NCBI GenBank assembly: GCA_010094045.1 | Contig: ML986727.1 | Coordinates: 33,189-97,188 of the forward strand | From: Lojkania enalia | Taxonomy: Eukaryota > Ascomycota > Dothideomycetes > Pleosporales | Direction of reading: 5' to 3' | DNA length: 64,000 nt | Translations under genes and position numbers: made by a program | Notes under the pieces: generated by a model | Told to the model about the DNA's origin: nothing | The model's database searches: none | Seen by the model: only the letters and a program-made list of their open reading frames with translations | Shown: one piece after another, positions 22,981-34,105 of the stretch | Position numbering within the stretch: the first letter of the stretch is position 1 | Layout: each line of letters opens with the position of its first letter

Positions 22981-23629
22981 ATGCAGCAACCAACTCAATC
23001 TCAATCAATCTATACAGAAGGCCGAATAATGCTTGCCCTATCAGCTATCAACAAGGGCCAAATTCAGAGCATACGAGCCGTAGAAAAAGCCTATAACGTT
23101 TCCGAACCAACGCTCAAAATACGACGCGCCGGCATCTCTTCTCAACGCGATTGTGAGCCCAACTCAAAGAAACTCATGAAGCTAGAAGAAATAACTATTT
23201 TTCAGCATATAATAGGCCTAGACTCTCGCGGGCATCCTCCTACTATCAATAGTGTGCGAGATATAGCCAATCATCTGCTCAGAGCTCGATCTGCTGGTAA
23301 GGTCGGCGATAGATAGCTATTCAGCTTTATCAGGCCTATAAAGGATCTCAAAACATGCGTCTGTCGAAAAAAAAACTATTAGCGAGCGCTTTGATCAGTA
23401 TACAAAGGAGCGTTCAGTAGGTACTCGTCGCCTGCTAGTTATTGATGGCCATAAGAGTTATAGATCTTCTGAGGTTCAGCTACTCTGTAAAGAGAAGGAT
23501 ATTATTCTATTATATATACCAGCTCATTCGTTGTGTCTACTATAGTCTTTCAACATATGCTACTTCTCGCTATTAAAGAAGGCATATAAGCGCCAGATTG
23601 ACGAGTTTATATGAGTTAGTATTCACCAT
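22981..23629 (+). pseudogene. Fot1-type transposase, N-terminal part
   Basis: The ATG at 22981 opens MQQPTQSQSIYTEGRIMLAL, AINKGQIQSIRAVEKAYNVS, LKLEEITIFQHIIGLDSRG-like segments and SVRDIANHLLRARSAGK, the HTH_psq/CENPB-type DNA-binding half of pogo transposases. The frame then fails at 23314. The first catalytic-Asp region is missing (deletion), and in a new frame RRLLVIDGHKSYRSSEVQLL appears at about 23430, holding the second catalytic Asp. It ends at the Copia insertion point (23629). Confidence 0.85.
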
Positions 23630-23800
23630 TATAAGGGTAAAAGAGGGTCTATTATTCTGTGTCTGTATCCGTGTATATGTGTGTGTTGATGCAAGTTCAA
23701 AGAACCTGCCTTTTAATGTGCAGTCCTAACTTCCCATAGCTTTATAAGCAGTCACTCTTACCTGCACGTCTACCAGACGTCTCCTTCTATAACCGTAACA
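23630..23800 (-). repeat. Copia 3' LTR (171 bp)
   Basis: Reading on the minus strand it starts TGTTACGG. It matches 28864-29034 with only a handful of differences, all transitions as far as I can see. Confidence 0.93.
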
Positions 23801-23811
23801 CACCCCCTTAT
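23801..23811 (-). other. Copia polypurine tract
   Basis: On the minus strand the sequence immediately before the 3' LTR is purine-rich (AAGGGGGTG). This is the plus-strand DNA priming site expected at that place and fixes the element's orientation. Confidence 0.75.
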
Positions 23812-24539
23812 CCTGTAGTTGATAGGCGACGAAAGGATAACTTACTTAATCTCCTTCTCCATCCTTTAAACCTTTAATTGTATATCCACAAGGTGAAGTT
23901 ATCGCACAAACTTAGTATACTTCTAGCAAGAAAGTATCTTCGTTATTCCGTCTGCGGGCATCTAATCTATAGGCTTCTATTATATATAGAGTTAATATTA
24001 CTTAACTTCCTAGCGAACCTAATTTTAGTAAATGTTAACATGCTTAAGCTTAGTAGTAAGCTTATCCTACTCTTTCGTAATAATTCCTATAGTCTACTAG
24101 TTATTATACTAGATAATAGGCGTCTAATTAAGCTTTAGTAACAGTCTATTAAATAGATAATACTACTCTTCTATCTCTAATTCTATAAGAGATAGTACTA
24201 GTAGCTCTACCTTAGTAGTTAATTTTATAATAGTATATTAAAGCGTCGACTTCTAGTTAATAGTTATACTAAATAGCTAGAATATATATCCTTATAAACT
24301 TTATTATATTTTAATATTATTAGTAAATATAGTATCTAATATACTAAAGAATACTAGGTCGCGGTAATCTTATAGTATTATAAGCTACTTCTAGATACCT
24401 CTTTTATTTACTACTTATACCTATAGTACTTAATATTTAGTATTAATAATATAGCTCTAGATCTTACGAATAGAGCTAATATATACTTATTCTAGATTAG
24501 TTAAGTAAGAGGTATAAATTATATATATACGCGCTAATT

Positions 24540-25420
24540 CTAGATATATAAATTATATTAAAAAGGTTAGATAGCTAACTAATTTTTAGTATATCTTTAT
24601 CTAGGTTTAGTTTAGTTCCTTTATAGACTATTTAAGGTAGTTAATAGTTATAGATACTTTAGAATAGCGTTCTATTATAATAATATTATACTTAGTAGCA
24701 ACTTTATTAATATATATATCTTATATTAAGTATATTATATATATATTAGTATCTTAAATAACGTATATATCTAGGAACTATTTAATTAGTCTAAGGTACT
24801 TAAAGCTATAGTACTTACTAAACTAAGTCTTAAACCTCTAATATAGGTGTTAATTAGTTAGATAAATAGCTATAATAATATTATTAATATAGATAAATAG
24901 TATTAGCTATTTATTAATATAGATATATAGAAATCCTCTAATTAGTATTAATCTTAGTAATAGTAGTATCTCTTTCAGTTCCTTATACTATAGGAGTAAT
25001 AACTCCTTTAGTCTATATAGGACTCTTAATACCTATAGTAGCTGTCCGTTCTTCTTAAATCTATCTAGCATTTTAATATAGAGCTTCTAATAGATTTAAG
25101 TATTAAGAAAGGTATTTAGTATATTATACTAGAGTAGATCGAGTCTAAATTAGTTAGTAATAGCTATAATAGTTTAGAATATTTGTCTAGCTAGAGTAGT
25201 AGTATATATATCTCTATATAGCTGCTGTAGGTTACCTTAAACTACTAGTCGTACCTTAAAATAATAGAAGTAGCTATTCTTATTAAATTTATATATAAAT
25301 ACCTATATTAAAAATAGTACTTTTATATCTATAGTTTCTACTATATATATTATCTTTATAAAATAGCCTTTACTCTAAACTTCGTAATATTCCTTTTAAG
25401 CAGCTTCTTAGAACTGCTTA
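24540..25420 (-). pseudogene. Copia reverse transcriptase region, dead
   Basis: Minus-strand reading through stops gives FIYKFNKNSYFYYFKVRLVV, LLQYNILNTFLNT, LRVLYRLKELLLLQYKELK, and the catalytic box as IYINNIIIAI at about 24873-24900, equivalent to the FVDDI box with both Asp changed to Asn (G-to-A). KQFLDIYVIQDTNIYIIYL and YQKLVGYL follow as in Copia. The order and motifs identify Ty1/Copia rather than Gypsy. Many stops. Confidence 0.88.
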
Positions 25421-27516
25421 CTAAACTAGTAATAAGTAAACTCTTAATATAATTAAAGTACTTCTAGAAGCTAAATCCTATATATCTTTATTATCAGCTA
25501 ATACTTAAATATAGATAAAAACGTATATAGGTAATTGCTAACTAATCTACTATATAATATAGTATAAGTCTACTATTATCCTAGTTTATAGAGATTAGTA
25601 TTTTAATAAGTTTGTTAGGGTCCTTTAATAATATTATTAGTACTAAAATTAAGGTCTTAACGCTTTAGAATATTATTCTAATATTAATTAGGAATATAAC
25701 TATTAAGCTAGATAGTAGATAGTTTCTATTAATCTAACTTACTTTAGTTTTATTTAGATAGCTCTAAATTAGAATATTCTAGGGTTAATAGTTACTCCTA
25801 TTTATACGATTACTCTATTTCCTTAGTATTCTTACCCTCTACCTATAACTTAGTAAGCTTAAGTATAGCTTTATATTACTAATTCTAACAGCGTTACCTT
25901 AATATTAGTAGGTCTTTAATAGCTATATTATCTAATGTAGACTCCTCTAGAAATGCTAGAAGCTTAATAGCTTCTTTAATAACTAATTTATTAGCGTAGC
26001 CTTTAGGTCTATTATAAAACTTATTTAATTTAAATACTATATTATAAGTATATATAATCTTATTCTTTATAGGTATCTAGATCCTAAAGATGTTAGTAGA
26101 GTTATATCTAATAAGGTATCTAATTAGAGCTTTTAATTCCAGCTTATCTACACACTTTAGTAGTTGATTAAGTATATATACTTAACAGCTAATTAGACGT
26201 ATATAATAAACCTTCAGCTTTCTCCCCTATATAATCTTATAGAGTATTTTCTATTATAGTACCTTTATTAATATATAATTTAGAATATACGCTGCTATTC
26301 GAATAAGCTTATAGGTTAGAGACTTTAGTAGTCCCGCTTAAAGTCTTATTACTCTAGTTTAGACGATAAGTATAGAGCCTACCCGCTCTACTAATTTATT
26401 CTACTCTTCTATATACTTAGCTCGCGGCTTATATTATATACTAAGGTTATAGTAGAGATCCTCTAGAACGTTTAGTAATATATTAAATCTGCGGTTCTTA
26501 TCTACTCTAATAGCCGTTATATTATAGTTGAAGATATACTATATCTTATATATTATCTAGGTCGTTTATTAACCTAGAAATATCTTCGTTTAGTAAGAGA
26601 AAGTTAATATTTTATACTACTTTATATATTAATTAACTATATATCTAGCCTATTAATTACTATTTAGATAGGTTTCTCCTTATAGTATAAGTTAGATAAT
26701 ATTAATAGCAACTTAATAGAAGAGCTTTATTACTTAGTCTTCCTACTATCTTTAAGATATCTTTTTTATTAACTTTATCTCTATATAAATATAATAAAAG
26801 TCCTTAGTATTACTTTTAATAATAAGTCTATTAACGTTTATTATTAGACTATTAATTACTTTCTTACTAGGGTAAGTCTAGATCTAATAAGCTATCCTAG
26901 TATTAATAATCTAGTCTAGTTAAGAATCCTTAAAAGGTTAATAGGTAGTACTAAAAGATAATAGTATTATAGATTTTAGGCGATAAGAGGTATTAGTATC
27001 TACTAGCTAGTATCCTCTATTATAGTTAAGATAAGTAATAATTGTTTCTAGATTATTTCTATATAGAAGATCTCGTCTAGAGTTAAAGTATATATTAATT
27101 CTCCGGTATTATACTAGGCCTATTAGGCTAGTAATAAATCCTTATATATAAGCGATATAGGTAAGTACTAATAGTTATATATCTATTAGTATCCTCGCTA
27201 TTAGCTTTATACTTCTCTAGGCTGTAATCTAAATACGTCTTATACCTATACTAATAAAATTAGTTATAGTAGTATTATATTCTCTTATCTATCCCTTCTA
27301 GTTTTTAGTATTAATTACGTAGGTATTAGACCTAGGATCTAGTATCTATTAATTACTAAGCTTATCGATATTATCTTCTATACTTACTATTATATATAGC
27401 TGATCGTCTAGTTTTATACTATTATTAGCAACTAACTAAGTTAAGTACTTTTTAGTATTCTTATCTAAATTACAACGTTCTCCTTCCTTATATAAGATAT
27501 AAGATCTATTATCGTT

Positions 27517-27652
27517 ATATAGAGCGCGAGGCTTATCTTTATTTAGAGTATAAGGCTTATCTTTATCTAGAGTATAAGGCTTATTTTTGTTTAGAGTACG
27601 AGGTTTATCTTTATCTAGAGTATAAGGCTTATCTTTATATAGAGTATAAAGC
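27517..27652 (-). repeat. 24-bp tandem repeat inside the Copia element
   Basis: About six units of 24 bp built on AGAGTATAAGGCTTATCTTT. On the minus strand they would encode an 8-residue repeat of the form KDKPYTLN/D. They lie upstream of RT, in the linker expected between integrase and RT. Confidence 0.8.
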
Positions 27653-28863
27653 TCTTTAATCTTATCCTAGTATATATATCGTACTATATTAGCTATAAGC
27701 TTAGTAGGAGGGGTACTATTATCTATAATAATACTCTCTATATCTTATCGTTTCGTATATTAATTATTAAGCACTTTCTCGATCTTATCTTTTAAGTTTA
27801 AATTAGTAGTAAGAGTAGTATTAAGCTTCTTTTAACTAGTTATATTTATATAACCCTTTAGCCTTTATAGATAATTAATATTAATTAGCTAATAATCTAC
27901 CTAAAAGTATTTTAGGCTATATAGATATTATAGCTTATTTTTATTACTATTCTTCTTCTTCTACTACTACTACAGCTTCGTAGTATTAAGCTCTACAGCT
28001 ATAAAGCTAAGTCCTAACTATATTAGTCTTATATACTTAAGATAGGTAGTAAATTTGCTAATATAATCTTCTACTAATAGAATAGTTTTACTAGCTTTCT
28101 CTAGGTCGATTAAGGCTTATAGGCTTAATATACTATATTTAGGATCGATTATTCTATAGGTAATAAGAAAGTTTTCTTATACCTATAAATCTATTATTTT
28201 AGGAACCTTTACAGTAATATATATATTTATAACTTCTACCTATAATTATAACTATTTCTCTACCTTCTTACCTTATAGCGGTATCTAAAAGTTCTTATAT
28301 TGTATAATAAGGTCTTACTAACAGGTAGTATTAGATAGTATAAGGTGCTTTTTAAGTATTATTAGTTAATTATATAATATATCTTTAGTTTTAATTAGGT
28401 AAAGGTATTTTAAAGTAATTATTTTACTAATCTTAGAGTTAAAATTAGTAAGAGCTTTCTTCTAACGTTTAAACTTAATATTCTATTACTTCTATTACTT
28501 ATACTCCTATTAATAAAGCTTTAATTCGGTAGCTAATAGTTAAGAAATTAAAGTCGCTCTATTATAATAGTTAGTAAGCTAAGGTTTAGGTTGTACTATT
28601 AACGTAGGTAGGTCTGCTACTAGTATAGCAGGGTTTATATACTACTAGAGGTTATTTTTCTAAATAGTATCCTTTCGAATAAATAGCTACTTATACTAGT
28701 TATTAGCTTGATTAAGAACGACTATTATTTAGATAACTGTTAGATCTAACTCTATAGTTATTATAAGATTAGCGGCTCCGTATAGTATAATTAAATGTTA
28801 ATCCTGATTATAGGTGCTAATTAGTTATAATACAAGCTATTAGTCGTAATCTAGGCTTATAAC

Positions 28864-29034
28864 TATAAGGGTAAAAGAGGGTCTATTATTCTGTATCTGT
28901 ATCTGTGTATATATGTGTGTTGATGCAAGTTCAAAGAACCTGCCTTTTAATGTGCAGTCCTAACTTCCCATAGCTTTACAAGCAGTCGCTCTCACCTGCA
29001 CGTCTACCAGACGTCTCCTTCCATAACCGTGACA
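28864..29034 (-). repeat. Copia 5' LTR (171 bp)
   Basis: On the minus strand begins TGTCACGG. Same length as 23630-23800 and flanked outside by the target duplication ACTAT. Confidence 0.93.
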
Positions 29035-29039
29035 ACTAT

Positions 29040-29233
29040 ATTACCAAACTTGACTTTATACCAGCCTTTCGCGCAGTATATCAGATCGCCATTACTGAAG
29101 CAAATATATATGAGAGCTTTTGAGGTGCTGGTCTAGTATTATATAATCCTAATACAGTACTATCAAAGCTTAATACTAAGCTCCGTACACCGTCGCTGCC
29201 AGCAGTAGATAACTGGCTCTGGGAGTTAAAAAC
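29040..29233 (+). pseudogene. Fot1-type transposase, middle part
   Basis: Resumes directly after the Copia element: ITKLDFIPAFRAVYQIAITE, AGLVLYNPNTVLSKLNTKLR, VDNWLWELKT, the standard segment downstream of the DDE core in Fot1 transposases. It is interrupted at 29234 by the solo LTR. Confidence 0.85.
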
Positions 29234-29382
29234 TGTCACATGTTTCTACTATCCTATTATAGTTGGTCTGTTTTCAGGCTTATATAATCTCGCCATCGCC
29301 AGCTGCTGCCGAGGCAGGCTACTCACCCTCCTTTAATACATCAATATTTGCTTCAGCAATTGATGCTCCTTGATACGCGACA
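29234..29382 (+). mobile_element. Solo LTR, 149 bp, copy 2
   Basis: Begins TGTCACATG, ends GCGACA, flanked by the perfect 5-bp duplication AAAAC (29229-29233 and 29383-29387). It interrupts the Fot1 transposase reading frame, which continues after it (KT | PTNIVELGP). Confidence 0.92.
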
Positions 29383-29387
29383 AAAAC

Positions 29388-29805
29388 ACCAACTAATATT
29401 GTCGAATTAGGGCCTTAAACGAGTCTAATTCGCAATCTTATTACTAGGTATTAGAATAGCTTACCCACTGCGATTCATGAGTCGCTCGATTCGCTCGCCA
29501 AAGGTGCTATACAGATGGCTCATTCTTATGCGCTACAGCAACGTCAGGTTACTCAGCTTTAGGAAGCAAATAAGGCCCTATCGCAGCGTAAAAAGCGGCC
29601 AAGACAGGTTCTACAGAAGCAAGGTAGACTTGCTAGTGCAGAAGCTACTGAGATAGCTGCTCAAAAAGAGGTAGATGAGCAACTAGGACATGAAGAGCGC
29701 GCAGGTATCAAGCGCAGAAAGGCCAGTACGCCGCACCAGCAGCGCTGCAGGCGCTGCGGCAAGGCGAGGCATAACTCTAGAACTTGCTCAGAGGCGGGAA
29801 AATAG
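29388..29805 (+). pseudogene. Fot1-type transposase, C-terminal part with zinc knuckle
   Basis: Reads SLPTAIHESLDSLAKGAIQM, a basic region (KALSQRKKRPRQVLQKQGRL), and an intact CCHC knuckle RCRRCGKARHNSRTC, with a stop at 29803-29805. The C-terminal knuckle is characteristic of this Fot1 subgroup. A few stops are present upstream. Confidence 0.85.
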
Positions 29806-29886
29806 CCTATCTCCTATAAAAATATTATACTTGTGCCTGCTGGCGTTGTCGCAATATATGCCTATAACTATCGAGATGGTTGATAA

Positions 29887-29926
29887 GGTGCGTAGCTCAC
29901 TTGTACGCGCATCTCGTTTGTACGAT
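29887..29926 (-). repeat. Right TIR of family C Fot1 element
   Basis: Reverse complement begins TCGTACAAACGAGATGCGC, matching 22905-22943 with a few transitions; TA follows at 29927-29928. Confidence 0.85.
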
Positions 29927-30086
29927 TATCAAAACCTCTGCGACCCTATAACATTATATACTTCATTCAAATTGCTCCCTAAGCGATCAAATATTGATTC
30001 AAAGTGGCGCTAGTATTAATATTGATACGGTTTCGTTCCTACTCAGCTTTCATATCACACTATTACTTCGGAATGCTAACTGTACG

Positions 30087-31913
30087 CTATGCAAAGAAGC
30101 CAAGCTCCTTGTAGTATGGACCGAAAAGAAAGCAATTTCGACCAATCATGTCGGAATCGATTGGCGTATTTAGAATACCCCCACTGCCTAGGCTAGCAAT
30201 TCTATGCAGAGCTTCCCAGCCTGGCCCTCCAGTGGGATTCCGTGCGAACGTCGCCCATGCACTCTGCATGTACCGACTAAGGGCCTTTTCGTAAGCCGTA
30301 GCGTTCTCCCGAGGATAGGTGCCCCAGACGATAGGAATCTCCGAATAATGGTAGACCTCGGCACCGGGGAAGAGTTGTGTATTTGGAAAACTGGTATTAA
30401 AATAATACTGCCAAGTCGGAAAGCCAGACGCGTGAGAGTCATTGGCTACGATACTGGCGGGACAGGTAAAGAGAAGGTCAGTCAAGATGGCGGCAAGTTC
30501 TCGTGCCGGGGGAGTGATAGTGTACGTATCGACAATCTCCTGGATAAGAGCCGTGTCATTGCCTAACACTGGCGCTAGGAATGCGGTTGCATTGCTCTGA
30601 CCAAGTGTGATGATGGTAGCTTCGTTGGCGTTCATACCTGTCAAGATCGGAACCGGTGCGATATCCCGGTTGAGACGAGCTTTCTCTGGGTAACGATGCA
30701 TTGTCACATTGTCAGCGACCGGGCGGAAAGGGAGCGTAAGGTGCTCAGCGGTTGATTTAATGATAGATGCATTGACGGACCGTAGACACGTCAAATTAGA
30801 ATGGGGATGAGTCTGAGTACAGTTCAGCGCCGCAGTTAAAGCTAGCCAGGAGGTGGGCGCGTTCGTCGGGTTAACGTAGAGGGATGACTGGCCGGATTCC
30901 ATGATTGCTGCGCGGAAGGGAGGGTCTTTCGGATGAGTCAGGACGAGGTTGTCAATGCTAGATAGAGAATTACATTAGCTGTTGTATTGATCAGTAGCTG
31001 AGATGAAAGCATTGCGTACCTTGCAGCACCAGCACTTTATCCAAAGACCGTCACTTTGTTCGGATCCCCTCCAAATGCAGCTATGTTTCTTTGAATCCAG
31101 TCAAGGGCCAATCCTGCGGCCGCACGTTGGATGTTCGTGTATAAGGCAGTGGCGGGTGGAGAACATACGTTGATCCCAGAACCCTACATTTCGTTTGGCC
31201 AGAGGTAGCTCTGGGGAATTGGGGAAACCAAAGACTGGTTGGTGGTATCAGGTTAGCAAATGCTCGATCGGTAGAAATAAGCTACTCAAATCTTCCGCAC
31301 ACATACCATTAGCTCGATAATTCGGCGTTACAATGATAATATCCTCGTTTGCTGCAAAGAATGATCCATCTTAGGCTTTGCGGCCAAAGAATCCAGCTGT
31401 ATTAGCTCCGAAGTCTAAGTTACCACCCTGTGAAAATAATCAGTAAAGTTCTCTGGGCCACCCTGCCACTGGAGCACGCACATAAATCCAAGTCATAACT
31501 GTCTTGATCTTGCCAGGCGTTGCGGGGACGTAGACATTCAGATTAAGACAATCTTCGTTTTCTCCGGCCGGAGGCAGCGGCGTGTTAAACCAGGCAATGA
31601 GTGTGTTGCGCGAAGCTTCCAGGTAGTTGAATTGCTGTATACAAGCCGGCCCATACTTGGTAGCTTGGTAAGGTGACTTCCACGGCGTCGGTTTTACCGG
31701 CGGAGCAAAACGAGTAGGTGATACCGCAAACGGAATACCTAGGTATTGGTCGACCGTGATTGTCGCACCAGCGAGCTTCGTCGTTGTTCCAACCACTTCT
31801 CCAGAGTCTATTGTAACTGTCGGAGCGGACGAGCACGCTATGCTACTAGGAGTAGCATCGCTAACAGCGAAGAGTATGGTCGCTACGAAGAGCCGCCACA
31901 ACCAATTCATCAT
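30087..31913 (-). pseudogene. Type-B carboxylesterase/lipase with nonsense codons
   Basis: The minus-strand gene begins MMNWLWRLFVATILFAVSDA (signal peptide), then SGEVVGTT, QYLGIPFAVSPTRFAPP, NEDCLNLNVYVP and WIY-GGNLDFGAN across a 54-bp intron (31428-31481), then [24 protein letters not shown] across another, the elbow reading VFG-stop-SAGA, MESGQSS, and YHYSEIPIVWGTYP with the probable catalytic His. This is the full colinear layout of the family (about 550 aa). Two in-frame TAA codons are seen, at 31371-31373 and at 31037-31039; the second replaces the Glu of the GESAG nucleophile elbow. The 3' exon (30902-30087) stays open. Most likely a recently inactivated gene. Confidence 0.8.
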
Positions 31914-32567
31914 AGTTTGAATATTGAGGAGATAAAGAAACCGTGTGGGGTAATTTGAGCTTGGCGCTAAGTCAAGCAAGCTGGTTTGAATCTTTGCCCA
32001 TAACAATAATCCGGGTTTTCAGGGCCGCTAAATCTCGGCATGGGACCATGCTTTGTAAACACTTCAACACTCTGTTGCTAATACTGATCTTTCTCAGCCC
32101 AAATTTGGTGTCTTGTGCCGAGACTAAATGGCTTAGAGCCTTCAGGGATCCTTGTCTCCTCTCCCTTCCACCTTTATATTGTGAATTGAGCTTTCAAAAA
32201 TGATATGTGGAAATTCATTTCTGCAATTTAGCTACGCATTGTTTTCCCGATATGAGAGGCGGCAAGACCATTATTCGTGCATGGCCTACTGATCTCTACT
32301 CGGTCAAAAAATGGACATAATCTCTCTGTAACATCTTCATCTAGCCTCTAGGCAAATAATTGAGACGCGTGGCCGCCACGCCCGTCTCAGGTAGTGTTGG
32401 ATGGGGCACTGGAGTAGTTCCGCGCGTCTCGAAAGCGGCCTATTTTTGACCGCCCAGAAAGTGTTTAGCCATGAAGCTGCATTGCAAGGACGGCACTGTT
32501 AATGAGTGAAGTGAAGTGCAAAACCATATATTCTGTCAAACCCTATGAGAATGTTGACATCTGAACA
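31914..32567. other. Intergenic
   Basis: Between the carboxylesterase start and the 3' end of the monooxygenase gene. No gene recognised. Confidence 0.5.
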
Positions 32568-34105
32568 CTATGTGTTAAGGTGCGTCGCGAACACGGTTCT
32601 AGGATTTTCAATGCATGACAATTCATAGTCTACTAGCCAATGTCTGTCTTGCGGCCTCTTCGGCGTCATAACCATATAGCCCTGACGTCCAATCCTTTGA
32701 TTCCTCTCCACTCGTTGCATCCCACTGCCACGCGTGCGCTGCACTTGTGCTGGCGGCAGGTTCATCATGCCAGCATCTCGCGCCTCTTGCTCCACTCCGT
32801 CTTTCAAGTGGTTTCTTGCCCTCTGAGCTCGGGCAAATTGTTGTACCTTCGTGGCCCGAGATTTTCGAATGCTAGTGAATATCTCGGCGGCTTTGTCTAA
32901 CTCGTTTGGCATGGTGTCCATGCACACAGCCAAGGTAGCAGCGTCTTCGAAAGCCTGGGCACTTCCCTGTTTTGGCCACTGGTTAGCTTGTTCGGACAGG
33001 TACTGAGATAACATCAGGCTCTTCGGCACAGTACCTGAGCTAAATATGGTAGCATCGGACGGCATGCACCTGTTTGCTGTGTCAGTGGTCTTGTACATCG
33101 ATACATGTCTAACATCCTCACCTCCTACAAGGGCGCAACAACTATTATTCCACCTCGGTAACGGAGCAAGGTCCATGAGTATCCATTTTGAGAGGCCATT
33201 AGGCTCCGTGAGATCCATCAGACTTGTGACCCTTGATAGATAAATTAGTACGATTTCCACATTCCAACCCAATACGTGACTGACTGTTTGCACCATCCCT
33301 TGTACAGCTCTTGCACTTGTTCGAGAGTTCCAACTGCTTTTGACGCGCCTTGGACCGATCCGTCGTCCGGAAAGACCGCTACCACGTTGTAAGTCGTTTG
33401 GTTACGTAGTATATAGCCAACAACGTGCTTGTCTGGACCCCACCAACTAGAAGCTCCTGGTATCTCTGCGAGCTGGGCCAGGTGTGGATTGTCCTTCATC
33501 AGAGAAACAGGGACTGTAAAACGATATGCTAAATCACCCGTTGCCACAGGTCTCCCTGCCTCAGGGCACACCGCTTCTCGCACCTTGGAGTGAAGGCCAT
33601 CCGCTCCAACGAGAAATTCGCATTCTAATACCTCGCCAGTGTGTATGGTGACCTTGGGGCTGCCAGTCTCAGGTCCAACGTCAACGCTGACAACGCGAGC
33701 ATCGAGACGGATTGGAACCCCGAGTTCTTGGACCCTGTGCGCAAGAGCCTCGTGCAGGTCGGCACGGTGAACATGCCAATATGGTGCACCAAATTTCGCT
33801 TCCGTAGTATGATTTATCTCCCTTTCCGACAAGATTTTGCCATATTGCCATCGGTATGCGCGGCCATACTTGGGCGTGACGACATTATCTTTCAAATACT
33901 TTTCGCAACCCCAGCGCTTCAATAGGCGAGAACAATTAGGTGATAGTTGTATGCCTGCACCCACCTCTCCTAGGACAGGCGAGGATTCAAGAACGGTCAC
34001 AGAAAAATGTCCAGTAAGCGTAGTTGCAATGGCGACGGCAAGACCTCCTAATCCGGCGCCCACAACGAGGACTCGCGGTTTGGTCTTGTGGCTGGGAATT
34101 GTCAT
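32568..34105 (-). CDS. FAD-dependent monooxygenase (salicylate hydroxylase-like)
   Basis: Five exons fit: 34105-33285, 33231-33122, 33069-33035, 32966-32858-onward to 32568 (last exon 32966-32568), i.e. four exons and three introns of 53, 52 and 65-68 bp, giving 454 aa. The FAD-binding Rossmann motif is VLVVGAGLGGLAVA near residue 15, followed by GAGIQLSPN, the DG motif VGADGLHSKVR, and PLPRW before the second FAD motif. That second motif, normally GDACHP, reads LVGGACRPMLPYLAQG with this splicing, so the Asp that contacts FAD and the following His are replaced. ATG 34105 was chosen over an in-frame one at 34234 because it directly precedes the Rossmann fold. It likely hydroxylates a small aromatic or polyketide; substrate unknown. 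Activity is doubtful if the Gly is real. Confidence 0.82.

Larger units (their letters stand above)
23630..29034 (-). mobile_element. Complete Ty1/Copia retrotransposon, 5405 bp, RIP-degraded interior
   Basis: Two 171-bp LTRs in direct orientation (23630-23800 and 28864-29034), flanked by ACCAT (23625-23629) and ACTAT (29035-29039), a 5-bp target duplication with one C/T difference. On the minus strand the 5' LTR is the right-hand one; a polypurine tract (AAGGGGGTG) lies next to the left LTR. Minus-strand translation gives Copia-type reverse transcriptase. The interior is extremely AT-rich while the LTRs are not. Confidence 0.92.
22905..29926 (+). mobile_element. Fot1/pogo-type element (family C), containing a Copia element and a solo LTR
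   Basis: Imperfect terminal inverted repeats at 22905-22943 and about 29887-29926, adjacent to TA dinucleotides. Each TIR holds two direct repeats, GTACAAGCGAGATGCGC and GTACAAGTAAGCTGCGC on the left. The transposase runs on the plus strand in three pieces, interrupted by a Copia element (23630-29034) and a solo LTR (29234-29382). Without these insertions the element would be about 1.46 kb, shorter than usual, in line with an internal deletion of the transposase. Confidence 0.85.

Noticed and set aside
23878..24138. 86-codon open frame at the edge of the AT-rich Copia interior
   Set aside because: On the strand opposite to the element's coding strand, in RIPed DNA; a chance opening.
29690..30013. 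Open frame MKSAQVSSAERPVRR near the end of the Fot1 element
   Set aside because: Overlaps the transposase C-terminus in another frame, and runs past the TIR into flanking DNA.
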